This document shows positions 7,562 to 15,955 of a stretch of 64,000 nt of DNA, piece by piece. The number at the start of each line of letters is the position of its first letter. Position 1 is the stretch's first letter. This DNA comes from an uncultured Bacteroidales bacterium (GTDB taxonomy: Bacteria > Bacteroidota > Bacteroidia > Bacteroidales > UBA932). The notes beneath the pieces are model-generated. The model searched no databases. It saw nothing but the letters and a program-made list of their open reading frames with translations, and was not told where the DNA came from. The translations under genes were made by a program, and so were the position numbers. Where the stretch lies: contig CAKVAS010000002.1 in assembly GCA_934725015.1 (NCBI GenBank), forward strand, positions 186,001 to 250,000. Direction: 5' to 3'.

Positions 7562-9121
7562 ATGGACATTCGTACAGACATCAGAAAAGATGATTTAACG
7601 GAAGCCGTCGCCACGGCTGACGGAAAGTTCATCGGAGTGAAAACGGGGAGCGGGACGGCGGTGTTCCGGGGGATTGTCTATGCGCGGTATGAGCGCTTCG
7701 GGATGCCGGTGGAGGCGGATTCTGCGGAGGGTGAGGTGTATGACGCTCGGGAATATGGCTGCGTCTGCCCCCAGAACCTGTCGCATCTGCTGGGACAGCT
7801 CGGCCCGGATTCCGGATTGGAAATGCGTGAGGGGGAACTCTGCCTGTCCGTGACCATGCCCCATTCATCCATGAATTGCCAATTGACTGCTCCTGCTGGT
7901 GATTCAGCGCGTTCCGGGGAGGCCGGAGATATAAGTGTTGATATCGTGAAAAAAGAGGGCGGGCTTCTGCCCGTGATGGTGTGGGTTCATGGCGGGTTCT
8001 ATCTTACCGGCGGAAGCGAGGACCATCGCTATGATGTCTCACGGCTGGCGCAGGCGGGGAATGTCGTCGTGGTAAAGATTTCCTATCGTCTTGGGGCTGA
8101 AGGATATATGTGGCTGCCGGAAAAGGGAATCGCGAATCTCGGTCTGGAGGATCAGAAAACTGCGCTGCGATGGATTCGCAGGCATATCGCCTCTTTCGGC
8201 GGAGATCCGGACAACGTCACCGTTTTCGGGCAGTCGGCCGGGGCGCACTCCATAGCGTCGCTGATAGCCTCGGCGGACGATGTGGAACCTGTTACGAATG
8301 TTCCACGCTTCGGGGGAGGGGCGCTCTTCCACAGGGCTATACTCCAGTCTCCTCCGCTCGGAAACACGATAACTCCGAGAGCTGCGGCAAAGGTTACGGA
8401 TGCCTTTCTCGACAAACTCTCTGAAATTGCCGGACTTGGAAACGAATCGGGAGAAACGGTTCGGGAGCGCAGGGAAAAGTTCCTTGACGCGGCAATCACG
8501 GGGAATGAAGTGACGATTGGGCAGATTATCGCGGCGCAGGATGCCGTGAAGTCAATGAGGCTCGGACTGGTATTTCTGCCTGTACTTCAGGACTATATGA
8601 GGATTCCTCATGTCGGGGCGCTGTCCGTGGGCAGCGACTGCAATGGCGGACAGCCGGACCGAGATGCTATGGCCTGCGCCCAAGGACATCCGGCCAGGGA
8701 TGCAGCAGCCGGGAAGGACAGTTTCAGGGTCCTGCTCGGCTACAATGCGGACGACGCGTCGCCATACATCCGCAAATGGGCAGGCTTCCTCTGGAAAACC
8801 CCTCTGCGCCACCCCTTGGTCAAATTCCTGACGGACAGGATATTCCGTAAGCCTACTCTGCGCTATGCCGCGAAACTCCGCGCCGCCGGGATAGATGTAC
8901 AAACCTACTGCATCGGCTGGCATCCTCAAGGCTCGGAACTCGGAGCCTGCCACAGCATCGAACTCCCATTCCTGCTCGGAAACTACGGGGACTGGACTGA
9001 AGCCGAGATGCTTCGCGGAATGACCCGGGGGGAGTTCGACGACAACAGCACCGTCATGCAGCGTCTCTGGACAGAATTTGCCCGCAGCGGAGAGTTTCCC
9101 GCCAATAATAGAATTTTTTAG
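7562..9121 (+). CDS. Type B carboxylesterase family protein
   Basis: Serine hydrolase of the carboxylesterase/cholinesterase group, probably acting on small ester substrates. The 519 residues show the family's N-terminal GTAVFRGIVYA, the oxyanion motif WVHGGFYLTGG (about 141-151), the nucleophile elbow GQSAGAHS with Ser225, a probable acid in YNADDAS near 397, and the His of GACHSIELPF (H464). There is no signal peptide, so it is predicted cytoplasmic, unlike many relatives. Two low-complexity stretches (about 104-134 and 356-386) look like loop insertions. Natural substrate unknown. Confidence 0.88.
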   Translation: MDIRTDIRKDDLTEAVATADGKFIGVKTGSGTAVFRGIVYARYERFGMPVEADSAEGEVYDAREYGCVCPQNLSHLLGQLGPDSGLEMREGELCLSVTMPHSSMNCQLTAPAGDSARSGEAGDISVDIVKKEGGLLPVMVWVHGGFYLTGGSEDHRYDVSRLAQAGNVVVVKISYRLGAEGYMWLPEKGIANLGLEDQKTALRWIRRHIASFGGDPDNVTVFGQSAGAHSIASLIASADDVEPVTNVPRFGGGALFHRAILQSPPLGNTITPRAAAKVTDAFLDKLSEIAGLGNESGETVRERREKFLDAAITGNEVTIGQIIAAQDAVKSMRLGLVFLPVLQDYMRIPHVGALSVGSDCNGGQPDRDAMACAQGHPARDAAAGKDSFRVLLGYNADDASPYIRKWAGFLWKTPLRHPLVKFLTDRIFRKPTLRYAAKLRAAGIDVQTYCIGWHPQGSELGACHSIELPFLLGNYGDWTEAEMLRGMTRGEFDDNSTVMQRLWTEFARSGEFPANNRIF

Positions 9122-9185
9122 CCGATATTTTTATGTGACAGTCCGCAAGTTTTGCTTGTTTTTTCAAAAAGAGAAATAGCTTGGC

Positions 9186-9312
9186 GGAAGATGCCGAATA
9201 GAGGATGGGATGCAAGGCTTGCGGGGGCTTTTGAACCGCAGCAACCTTGATGGTTGTGAGGATTCAAAAGCCCCCGCGTAACGCAGCAGACCGCCTCTAT
9301 TCGGCCTCTTCC
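9186..9312 (-). repeat. Dispersed structured element, copy A
   Basis: A long interrupted hairpin between the convergent esterase and yebC genes. Outer arms 9186-9204 and 9294-9312 pair at 18 of 19 positions. The middle stem is 9221-9235 with 9263-9277 (15 perfect pairs). The inner stem is 9242-9246 with 9252-9256. Between the stems are boxes shared with copies at 28042 and 31381. Read on the minus strand these are GCGGTCTGC-GCGTT, AATCCTCA, CTGCGG and CCTTGCATCCCAT. The right outer arm contains the last codons and stop of yebC. It could serve as a terminator, but has no T-run directly after it. Confidence 0.75.
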
Positions 9313-10037
9313 TTCATCGTGTGATATACATTCTGAACATCATCATCCTCCTCGATTTTCTCGATGAGCTTGTTGACTTCGGCGCGGTCTTCCGGCGAAA
9401 CCTCCACAAGCTCGCAGTTAGGGATGCGGGTGAACTCGGCGGAAATCATCTCGTAGCCGTGGTCCTCGATGTATTTCTGGATGGCGTTGAACGAGGTGTA
9501 TTCGCCATAAATCACGATTTCCTTCTCCTCGTCCTCGTTCTCCTCCTCGAAGACCTCGTCAACTCCAAGGTCAATCAGCTCAAGCTCAAGCTCGTCAAGG
9601 TCAATCTTGCCGTTGTCCTTGATGCGGAACATGGACTTGTGGTCGAAAAGGTACTCGACGCTGCCGGACGTTCCGAGCGAGCCGCCGAACTTGGTGAAGT
9701 ATGAACGGACATTGGCGACAGTCCTGTTGTTGTTGTCTGTAGCGGCCTCGACGAGAACGGCGATTCCGTGAGGAGCGCGTCCTTCGAGCACAACCTCCTT
9801 GTAGTCCGCCTGATCCTTCTCGGAAGCCCTCTTGATTGCCCTCTCGATGTTCTCCTTAGGCATGTTTTCGGACCTTGCTGTCTGTATCAGCGCACGCAGA
9901 CGCGGGTTTCCCGTCACGTCATGGCCTCCCTGCTTCACGGCAATGGTGATTTCCTTTCCGATTTTTGTGAATGTCTTGGCCATGTGGCCCCATCTCTTGA
10001 ACTTCCTTTCCTTGCGGAACTCAAATGCTCTTCCCAT
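9297..10037 (-). CDS. yebC: YebC/PmpR-TACO1 family protein
   Basis: Member of the YebC family. It was described first as a DNA-binding regulator and more recently linked to translation of difficult (for example polyproline) sequences. The sequence MGRAFEFRKERKFKRWGHMAKTFTKIG is the standard N-terminus and fixes the start. Other conserved parts are NPRLRALIQTARSENMPKENIERAIKRA and GYAPHGIAVLVE-like GRAPHGIAVLVEAATDNNNRT. The 246 residues end in a strongly acidic tail, as in other Bacteroidetes homologues. Monocistronic by appearance. Its last codons form one arm of the structured element at 9186-9312. Confidence 0.93.
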   Translation of the reverse strand: MGRAFEFRKERKFKRWGHMAKTFTKIGKEITIAVKQGGHDVTGNPRLRALIQTARSENMPKENIERAIKRASEKDQADYKEVVLEGRAPHGIAVLVEAATDNNNRTVANVRSYFTKFGGSLGTSGSVEYLFDHKSMFRIKDNGKIDLDELELELIDLGVDEVFEEENEDEEKEIVIYGEYTSFNAIQKYIEDHGYEMISAEFTRIPNCELVEVSPEDRAEVNKLIEKIEEDDDVQNVYHTMKEEAE

Positions 10038-10088
10038 ATTTCAAAAGTATGTTTTCTGTTTTCCGAAACTGATTCAAAACCGCATAAA

Positions 10089-10112
10089 AAGAGGGGTGTT
10101 CAAGCCCCTCTT
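10089..10112 (-). terminator. Intrinsic terminator after the TPR protein gene
   Basis: Perfect 8-base stem AAGAGGGG (10089-10096) with CCCCTCTT (10105-10112) and an 8-base loop. Read on the minus strand it is followed by a run of T (complement of 10085-10090). It lies just past the stop of the gene ending at 10122. Confidence 0.8.
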
Positions 10113-10121
10113 CATGCAATT

Positions 10122-10793
10122 CTACTTGTTTTCAATCCTTGAAATGTATTTGTCAATCTCGCGCCCCTCGATTGAGTAAGGATACTGGTCCTTAACCTTC
10201 TTGTAGAGGGCAAGCGCCTTGTCGTCGTTTCCGAGCTTCTCGCATACGGCGGCGGCCTTCATGAGGTAGCCTGCGGCGAAGACATTGTCCTTCTTTGCGG
10301 CGGCCTTCTCGAAGCAGTCGAGAGCCTTGTCGTATTCCTGAAGGCCTACGTATGCGTCACCCTTGCAGGCGATTGCACGCGGCGCGAGGAAATCGTCGCC
10401 TCCCTTGTACTTGTTGAGATACCCGATTGCATCCTCGTAGTTCTTGAGCTTCAGCTCGCAGACTCCTGCGTAGTAATAGACGGCGTCGCCGCCCTTTGTG
10501 CCGTACTGGTCGATGATCTGCACGAATCCGAGATTGTCGCCGTCGCCGTTGAGGGCAACTTCCCAGTTCTCCGCGTTGAAGTTCCTCTCGGCAATCACCA
10601 CCTGGGACTTGGCATCCTCTACGGCCGCCTGCCAGTAGAACTTGTAGAAGCAGTATGAGCCTGTCGCGATGACGACTACGGCAGTGAGGATTCCGATGAG
10701 GAGCTTCTTGTTCCTATTGAAGAACTCATCGGTCTTGGAAACAGCATTGACGACCGTCTCTGCGTTTTCCGCATTCTTGTTTACCTGTGACAT
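10122..10793 (-). CDS. Membrane-anchored tetratricopeptide repeat protein
   Basis: A 223-residue protein with a short cytoplasmic N-terminus and one membrane helix (about residues 34-54, LLIGILTAVVVIATGSYCFY). A periplasmic-facing helical domain has TPR-like repeats, for example AVYYYAGVCELKLKNYEDAIGYLNKY and EKLGNDDKALALYKKVKDQYP. The layout resembles YfgM-type ancillary proteins, and Bacteroidetes genomes often carry such a gene near recF. The partner is unknown, but a scaffolding role at the membrane is likely. It is divergent from recF, has its own promoter at 10852-10882, and ends at a clear terminator. Confidence 0.82.
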   Translation of the reverse strand: MSQVNKNAENAETVVNAVSKTDEFFNRNKKLLIGILTAVVVIATGSYCFYKFYWQAAVEDAKSQVVIAERNFNAENWEVALNGDGDNLGFVQIIDQYGTKGGDAVYYYAGVCELKLKNYEDAIGYLNKYKGGDDFLAPRAIACKGDAYVGLQEYDKALDCFEKAAAKKDNVFAAGYLMKAAAVCEKLGNDDKALALYKKVKDQYPYSIEGREIDKYISRIENK

Positions 10794-10851
10794 TGTTATA
10801 ATTTTTTAATATTATTCGTGTTTTCCGGACATGGTTATCCGTTTTAGCCCG

Positions 10852-10882
10852 CAAAAATATGAAAAATTGTCCAATATTCAAA
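10852..10882 (-). promoter_or_regulatory. Promoter of the TPR protein gene
   Basis: On the minus strand TTTG (complement of 10879-10882), a 19-base spacer and TATTTTTG (complement of 10852-10859) give a full match to the Bacteroidetes consensus. It lies about 58 bases before the start codon. Confidence 0.65.
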
Positions 10883-10931
10883 AGATAGGAATCATAATTC
10901 CGTGAAAAAGACAATTTCACGGGAAAATTCA

Positions 10932-10939
10932 TAACTTTG
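10932..10939 (+). promoter_or_regulatory. -7 box upstream of recF
   Basis: TAACTTTG matches the Bacteroidetes -7 element, 35 bases before the recF start. I see no good TTTG at the expected distance upstream, so only the -7 box is annotated. Confidence 0.45.
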
Positions 10940-10974
10940 CACTCCTTATTCATATTGTTTTATAGACGAGAGTT

Positions 10975-12075
10975 ATGCCGATTCTTCAGAAAATAGTCAT
11001 CTCCAATTTCAGGAACATTGAGTTTCAGGAACTTGAGTTCTCCCCGAAAATCAACTGCATCTGGGGGAACAACGGAGAGGGGAAGACCAATCTCCTGGAC
11101 GCGGTGTATTATCTTTCTATGACAAAGAGCGCCCTCGGAATCAGCGACGGCTTCAACTGCCGGCACGGACAGGACGGATTTTCCATTGCGGGGACCTGCC
11201 TGATGCCCTCGTCGCTGAAGAACCGCTTTTCCATTGTCGTCAAAAAGGGGGAGGAGAAGAAGATTCGCTGCGACGACAAGCCTTACGGGCGGATTTCGGA
11301 ACATATCGGCAAACTTCCGACGGTCATCATATCCCCGTCTGACATATCGCTCGTCAGCGATTCGGGGGAGGAGAGACGGCGCTTCATGAACGCGGTGATT
11401 TCCCAGATTGATAAGGAGTATCTTTCAGCAATCCAACAATATAACCGTCTCCTCGCGCAGAGGAACAAGATGCTCAAGGACGGGGTCGGCGACGCGACCC
11501 TGCTGGAAATCATGGACATGAAGATGTCCTCGCACGCGGATTTCATCCACGGGAAGAGGGCTGAGCTGTGCGGGCCGCTGACGGAGGCCGTGAACGAGTA
11601 CTACCGGAGGCTGAGCGGGGGAGGCGAGTCGGTCTCGATACGCTATCGTTCGGACATCGACAAGGCTCCGCTGGAACAGCTGCTGAAGGAGTCTCTGGAG
11701 AGGGACAGGATTATGAAATATACGACCGTGGGCATCCAGAGGGACGACTTCCTCTTCGAGATGGACGGCTATCCGATTCGCCGCTGCGGGTCTCAGGGTC
11801 AGCAGAAGTCGTTTCTTCTGGCGCTGAAGCTCGCGCAGTTCGACCTCATGCGAAAGGCCTTCGGGTTCGCTCCGATTCTGCTTCTTGACGATGTCTTCGA
11901 CAAATTAGACATGAACAGGACGCGGAACCTGCTTGAGATGGTCTCCAGCGAGGATTTTGGACAGATTTTCATTACGGACAGCAACAAGGTGCGCCTTGCC
12001 TCGCTGGTCGATGGGCTGGCGGACGACAGGGCTTTTTTCGAGACGGTCGGGGGAGTGTTCACGCGGACGGAATGA
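10975..12075 (+). CDS. recF: DNA replication and repair protein RecF
   Basis: SMC-like ATPase that helps load RecA at single-strand gaps. The 366-residue length is standard. The N-terminus is ILQKIVISNFRNIE and the Walker A is GNNGEGKT at 31-38. The signature region RRCGSQGQQKSFLLALKLAQ lies near 270, and Walker B PILLLDDVFDKLD near 305. It is the first gene of a plus-strand group with the DciA-like gene, which starts about 93 bases downstream. A RecF-DUF721 pair is common in Bacteroidetes. Confidence 0.96.
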   Translation: MPILQKIVISNFRNIEFQELEFSPKINCIWGNNGEGKTNLLDAVYYLSMTKSALGISDGFNCRHGQDGFSIAGTCLMPSSLKNRFSIVVKKGEEKKIRCDDKPYGRISEHIGKLPTVIISPSDISLVSDSGEERRRFMNAVISQIDKEYLSAIQQYNRLLAQRNKMLKDGVGDATLLEIMDMKMSSHADFIHGKRAELCGPLTEAVNEYYRRLSGGGESVSIRYRSDIDKAPLEQLLKESLERDRIMKYTTVGIQRDDFLFEMDGYPIRRCGSQGQQKSFLLALKLAQFDLMRKAFGFAPILLLDDVFDKLDMNRTRNLLEMVSSEDFGQIFITDSNKVRLASLVDGLADDRAFFETVGGVFTRTE

Positions 12076-12168
12076 TGGCGGAAGCAATGGGTCCGGGACG
12101 ACGCGCGACTGCGGGACGACATAAAAACACGAGTGTGGGGACGATATAAAAATACGACAGGACGGGTT

Positions 12169-12564
12169 ATGGCAGGAAAAGGATATTCTGATGAGTTCAC
12201 GAAAGAGATGATCCGCCGTCGCGAGGCCACGGAGGGCGATCCGCTGCGCCGTCGCGAGGCCGTGAATCTGGGCTCGATGCTCAGGTTCTATCTCCGTGAC
12301 GCGGGACTGATGCCTGGCTGGAACTGCAACCGGGTGTATATGGCCTGGAACAGCGTGTCGGGCGTTTCCGCCTACACACTCAGCACGAATTTCGTGAAGG
12401 GTGTCCTCTACTGCGGGCTCTCGTCGTCGATGGTGCGCAACCAGCTCTATTTCCAGAAGGACATCCTGCTGGCGGAGCTGAACCGCGCCCTGCGTGCCGA
12501 CACGATGTTCTTCGGACTTCCGGCGGACGGCTCCGACCCGGTGAAGGCGCTGGTGCTGAAATAG
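12169..12564 (+). CDS. DUF721 / DciA-like protein
   Basis: A 131-residue protein with the DUF721 core (LGSMLRFYLRDAGL, then a WN..SG.. segment and KGVLYCGLSSSMVRNQLYF, about 38-110). DciA proteins of this family load the replicative helicase in many bacteria lacking DnaC. The short length and position after recF fit that role, but helicase loading here is inferred. An ATG at 12169 preceded by AGGACGGG is preferred over an in-frame GTG 36 bases earlier. C-terminal DAFFGLP-like residues are unremarkable. Confidence 0.78.
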   Translation: MAGKGYSDEFTKEMIRRREATEGDPLRRREAVNLGSMLRFYLRDAGLMPGWNCNRVYMAWNSVSGVSAYTLSTNFVKGVLYCGLSSSMVRNQLYFQKDILLAELNRALRADTMFFGLPADGSDPVKALVLK

Positions 12565-12641
12565 AAGTTTTCCCCGTTTGCGGAGATGATGAATGTATGC
12601 GGGGTTGATGAATATATGAAATGCGTGAGGGATAATATTAT

Positions 12642-13673
12642 ATGAAGATAGTTGCTGACAGGAATATACCGTTTTTGGAGGGCGTGTTCGAGCCCTATTG
12701 CGAGGTCTCCTACGTCGAGGGCAAGGAAATCGCCAGGGAGGACCTCGTTGATGCCGACGCCATTATAATAAGGACAAGGACGCGCTGCGACGCCTCTCTT
12801 CTCGACGGGACGAGGGTGAAGATGATAGCGACGGCGACGATAGGCACGGATCACATTGACTTTGACTATTGCGACGCCAACGGAATCGAGGTTCACAACG
12901 CCCAGGGCTGCAATGCCGGCGGGGTCGCCCAGTATGTTTTCTCCGCCCTCTACGGAGTGGCCTCGCGCAAGGGGATTGCTCTGAACGGGGCGACTTTCGG
13001 CATAATCGGCGTCGGTCATGTCGGCTCCCTCGTGGAGGCCATGGCACGCAAGCTGGGCTTCAATGTCCTGCTCTGCGACCCTCCCCGCGCCGAAGCCGAA
13101 GGCCCGGAAGGCTTCTGCGACCTTGACACGCTTCTGTCAAACTCTCAGATTGTCACTATGCACACTCCTCTCGACGACACGACGAAGTTCATGGCGAATG
13201 AAAAGTTTTTCGCGAAGATGCGTCAGGGTGCGGTCTTCATCAACGCCTCCCGCGGCGAAGTCGTGGATGAGCACGCCCTCAAGGAATACATCCCTAAGCT
13301 CGGCGCCGTAATCATAGACACGTGGAACCATGAGCCGGAGGTCGATGAGGAACTGATTGACATGGTCGATATAGCGACACCGCACATTGCCGGCTATTCC
13401 TATCAGGGCAAGCAGAACGGCACCGCGATGGCCGTCCGCGCCGTAGCCCGGCATTTCGGAATCGTTCAGCTCTACAATTTCTATCCGCGTTCCGACCACC
13501 AGGAGGAGCAGCCGCTGAAGCTCAATGTCGAGGGGATGAGCCAGGGCGAAATCGCCGCCACCTTTCAGTACAACTACCCGATTTTCACCGACGACTTCAT
13601 GTTCCGCCTCGCCCCCGACTCCTTCGAAAAGCTCCGCTCCGAATACAAGTACCGCCGCGAGTTCTATGTCTAG
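12642..13673 (+). CDS. pdxB: 4-phosphoerythronate dehydrogenase
   Basis: NAD-dependent D-hydroxyacid dehydrogenase for the second step of pyridoxal 5'-phosphate synthesis. It oxidises 4-phospho-D-erythronate. The N-terminus MKIVADRNIPFLEGVFEPY is typical of PdxB. The nucleotide fold has GATFGIIGVGHVGSLVE (near residue 118). The catalytic set is Arg in NASRGE, Glu in the NHEPEVDEEL stretch and His in PHIAGYSYQGKQNGT. At 343 residues the C-terminal dimerisation domain is shorter than in E. coli PdxB (378 in my memory), as is usual in Bacteroidetes. PLP made this way is also the cofactor of the GcvP subunits encoded further along. Confidence 0.92.
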   Translation: MKIVADRNIPFLEGVFEPYCEVSYVEGKEIAREDLVDADAIIIRTRTRCDASLLDGTRVKMIATATIGTDHIDFDYCDANGIEVHNAQGCNAGGVAQYVFSALYGVASRKGIALNGATFGIIGVGHVGSLVEAMARKLGFNVLLCDPPRAEAEGPEGFCDLDTLLSNSQIVTMHTPLDDTTKFMANEKFFAKMRQGAVFINASRGEVVDEHALKEYIPKLGAVIIDTWNHEPEVDEELIDMVDIATPHIAGYSYQGKQNGTAMAVRAVARHFGIVQLYNFYPRSDHQEEQPLKLNVEGMSQGEIAATFQYNYPIFTDDFMFRLAPDSFEKLRSEYKYRREFYV

Positions 13674-13717
13674 GAACAGCTTGCTTCCCCGCCGAATGTG
13701 AAATTTAAGAAGGCTCC

Positions 13718-14602
13718 TTAGTCTTTCCACAGCTGCTGCATGAACATGACGCTGTACTTCTCCCAGTTGCGCCAGTTGTGTCCTCCTCCGGACATGTAAT
13801 ATTCGTGCGGGTACTCACGGGTCTTGAGATAGAAGTTGAACTGCTCCGTGGAGGCGAAGAAGATGTCCCATTTCCCGGCCATTATGGAATAGAGTTTCGG
13901 CGGGACGGTGAACTGAACCGCCAGTCTTTTCTTGAGGTCGCGGTAAAATCCGGAGTGCTCCCCGTAGTGGAAGACCGGCTTGATCATCGGAGAGAAAAGC
14001 CCTATGTAGTCGAACAGGTCAGGATTGAGGGCCGTGATGAATATGGCCTGGAGCGCCCCTACGGACAGACCTGCGATTGCGCGCCCGTTCTTGTCAGGGA
14101 TTGTACGGTACAGACTGTCAATGGTTTCCATGACATCCGCAACGAAATATGTTTCCACAGCACCATTAACTTCGAGGACGGATTCCACGAGAGGCTTTTG
14201 CCTCGCCATCGCATAGTCGGCGTCGTTGTCATACTCATTGCAGTTCGGCATCACGACAATCATCGGCCTTGTCTTGCCCTCACCGACAAGCAAGTCGACA
14301 TTTTGCATGATATTTCCTTTGTCAATCCAGGACGATTCGGTTCCCCTTGCTCCGTGGAGCAGGTATAATACGGGATAATCCGTTTCTGTATCGTGATAAT
14401 TTTCAGGAAGATATACGAACATTCTCCGCGCGCTGAGCCCAGACTGCGAACTCTTGCATAAAACTGTCTCCAGTGTTCCCTTTCCGACATATTCCGTCTT
14501 CACGGGAGCATACTCCGTCCGGACATGCCTTGTTGCGGAACATGATGAAAAAACTGTCGCCAATACGGCAGCGCATAATATTTTCGATAAATTTCTTCCC
14601 AT
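13718..14602 (-). CDS. Lipoprotein alpha/beta-hydrolase (esterase D/feruloyl esterase-like)
   Basis: A 294-residue predicted lipoprotein. Its signal peptide ends at FSS-Cys21, so it should sit in the membrane facing the periplasm or outside. The hydrolase domain shows RRMFVYLPENYHDTETDYPVLYLLHGARG (start of the esterase fold). The nucleophile elbow GLSVG has Ser180, and a C-terminal GGGHNWRNWEKY supplies the histidine. Relatives (Esterase D/Fes/XynZ C-terminal group) cleave feruloyl or acetyl esters from plant polysaccharides, or act as mycolyl-type esterases. The exact substrate cannot be read here. It stands alone between pdxB, with which it converges, and an ATPase gene. Confidence 0.85.
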   Translation of the reverse strand: MGRNLSKILCAAVLATVFSSCSATRHVRTEYAPVKTEYVGKGTLETVLCKSSQSGLSARRMFVYLPENYHDTETDYPVLYLLHGARGTESSWIDKGNIMQNVDLLVGEGKTRPMIVVMPNCNEYDNDADYAMARQKPLVESVLEVNGAVETYFVADVMETIDSLYRTIPDKNGRAIAGLSVGALQAIFITALNPDLFDYIGLFSPMIKPVFHYGEHSGFYRDLKKRLAVQFTVPPKLYSIMAGKWDIFFASTEQFNFYLKTREYPHEYYMSGGGHNWRNWEKYSVMFMQQLWKD

Positions 14603-14623
14603 TCAAAACTGATTTTGAGCTCG

Positions 14624-15844
14624 TTATGGTATCATCGAGCATGCAATCTCTTCCTCAAACCGTGCCCGGCAGCCGCGGAATTTGCTCTCAAGAGTCCCGG
14701 TCTTAAGAGCCAGCCAAAGCTCGAACAGCCGGTCCTGTATCATATATGCCGCTTTTGCAAGTTTCTGAACCATGGACAGTTTCTCACTCGTCAGATTGTT
14801 CAGCGAATGTTGTACTGACGAGGCGTTGTCCAGGCCATATTTCTTCAGCATAGCCTCGGAAGTCAGACTTTTGGCGATGCCCTCATTTGCTATGCAATAG
14901 AGCAGTTTCCTGTCCTTGAGGCTTGACACGCGGCTAATCTGTTCCCTGTATTCCTCGTCATGCCTGTTGAGAATCGAGCGGATTGCCTCCACTGCATCTT
15001 CCTTGCCGGCATTGGGCTTGCCCTCCGTCATCATGAAAGTTTCTTTCATCACCTCCTGCATATTGAAGGTATTTCCGGACATCAGAAAATATACGAACTC
15101 CACCGCGTCGGCATCAATGTCGCGTCCATAGGCTTCAAACATTGATTTCACGAAGTCTATATATGAATCCTTGCCGATAATGTCCAAGTCCATCGTCAGG
15201 GCACTTTTGTAGAAAGGCTGGTTGTAATTGAGGAACATCGTGTTGAGGATATGTCTTGAACTGCCGGAGAAAATGAACTTCGTGTTATTCAGTTCCTGAA
15301 TCTTGCTGCGCAGTATGGCGGCCATGCGCTCCGGATAGCTCTCAATCTGCTGGAATTCATCGAATACAATGAGTCCAGGCTTGTCGGCGTGCTCATATTC
15401 GTCCAGAATCTCGTTGATTGTGAAAACCGGATTCGGAGTGGCTCCAAGGCCGATAGACGGGAAATCTATCACCGTTCCGTTGTAGGAGCCGAGGTTCAGC
15501 TGGATTCCCTTTGCATACGACGCTAATGTTTTCCATGTCTTTGTTAGTTTCGCGAATGGAGACATCATGAACTTGTTCTGCAGCTCGCGTTCAAATTCGG
15601 ACGCGGACAATGTCCCGAATACATCGACATATAGGGTGTTATAGTGTTTTGTAATCTCTTCCTGAGCCAATACGTGCTTGATGAGACTTGATTTGCCAAC
15701 CCTTCGCGGAGCCTTCAGGACAACATTGTTCCCGTTTTTTATGTAACGGATAATTTCCGCCGTCTCGTTCTTTCTGTCACAGAAATATTTGTCCGGAATG
15801 TCAGTCCCGATAAAAAATGGATTCAGAGGTTTGCGTGATGCCAT
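14624..15844 (-). CDS. AAA+ ATPase of the archaeal-type ATP-binding family
   Basis: A 406-residue P-loop protein starting MASRKPLNPFFIGTDIPDKYFCDR. Walker A is APRRVGKSS (near residue 45) and Walker B is LIVFDEFQQIESYP (near 155), followed by a sensor-like FIFSGSSRH. A C-terminal winged-helix-like region comes after residue 310 (SEAMLKKYGLDNASSVQHSLNNL). This ATPase group is abundant and sporadic in Bacteroidetes and archaea, and its function is not established. It lies beside a second, only distantly related ATPase gene and near the restriction operon. The upstream 110 bases are AT-rich and contain ATTATATTTTTTGTAT-like sequence but no clear consensus promoter. Confidence 0.82.
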   Translation of the reverse strand: MASRKPLNPFFIGTDIPDKYFCDRKNETAEIIRYIKNGNNVVLKAPRRVGKSSLIKHVLAQEEITKHYNTLYVDVFGTLSASEFERELQNKFMMSPFAKLTKTWKTLASYAKGIQLNLGSYNGTVIDFPSIGLGATPNPVFTINEILDEYEHADKPGLIVFDEFQQIESYPERMAAILRSKIQELNNTKFIFSGSSRHILNTMFLNYNQPFYKSALTMDLDIIGKDSYIDFVKSMFEAYGRDIDADAVEFVYFLMSGNTFNMQEVMKETFMMTEGKPNAGKEDAVEAIRSILNRHDEEYREQISRVSSLKDRKLLYCIANEGIAKSLTSEAMLKKYGLDNASSVQHSLNNLTSEKLSMVQKLAKAAYMIQDRLFELWLALKTGTLESKFRGCRARFEEEIACSMIP

Positions 15845-15955
15845 AGTGTATAATTTTCCGCAAGGTAGGCATAATTCCCATTTTATACAAAAAATATTAT
15901 ATTTTTTGTATAAAACATCTGTGGCGACTTGTGATGATTTTCAATGTATTGCAAA

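Noticed and set aside
10021..10049. A TAnnTTTG box on the minus strand at 10042-10049 as the yebC promoter
   Set aside because: It would place the transcription start at or after the start codon, and the family N-terminus fixes the start at 10037.
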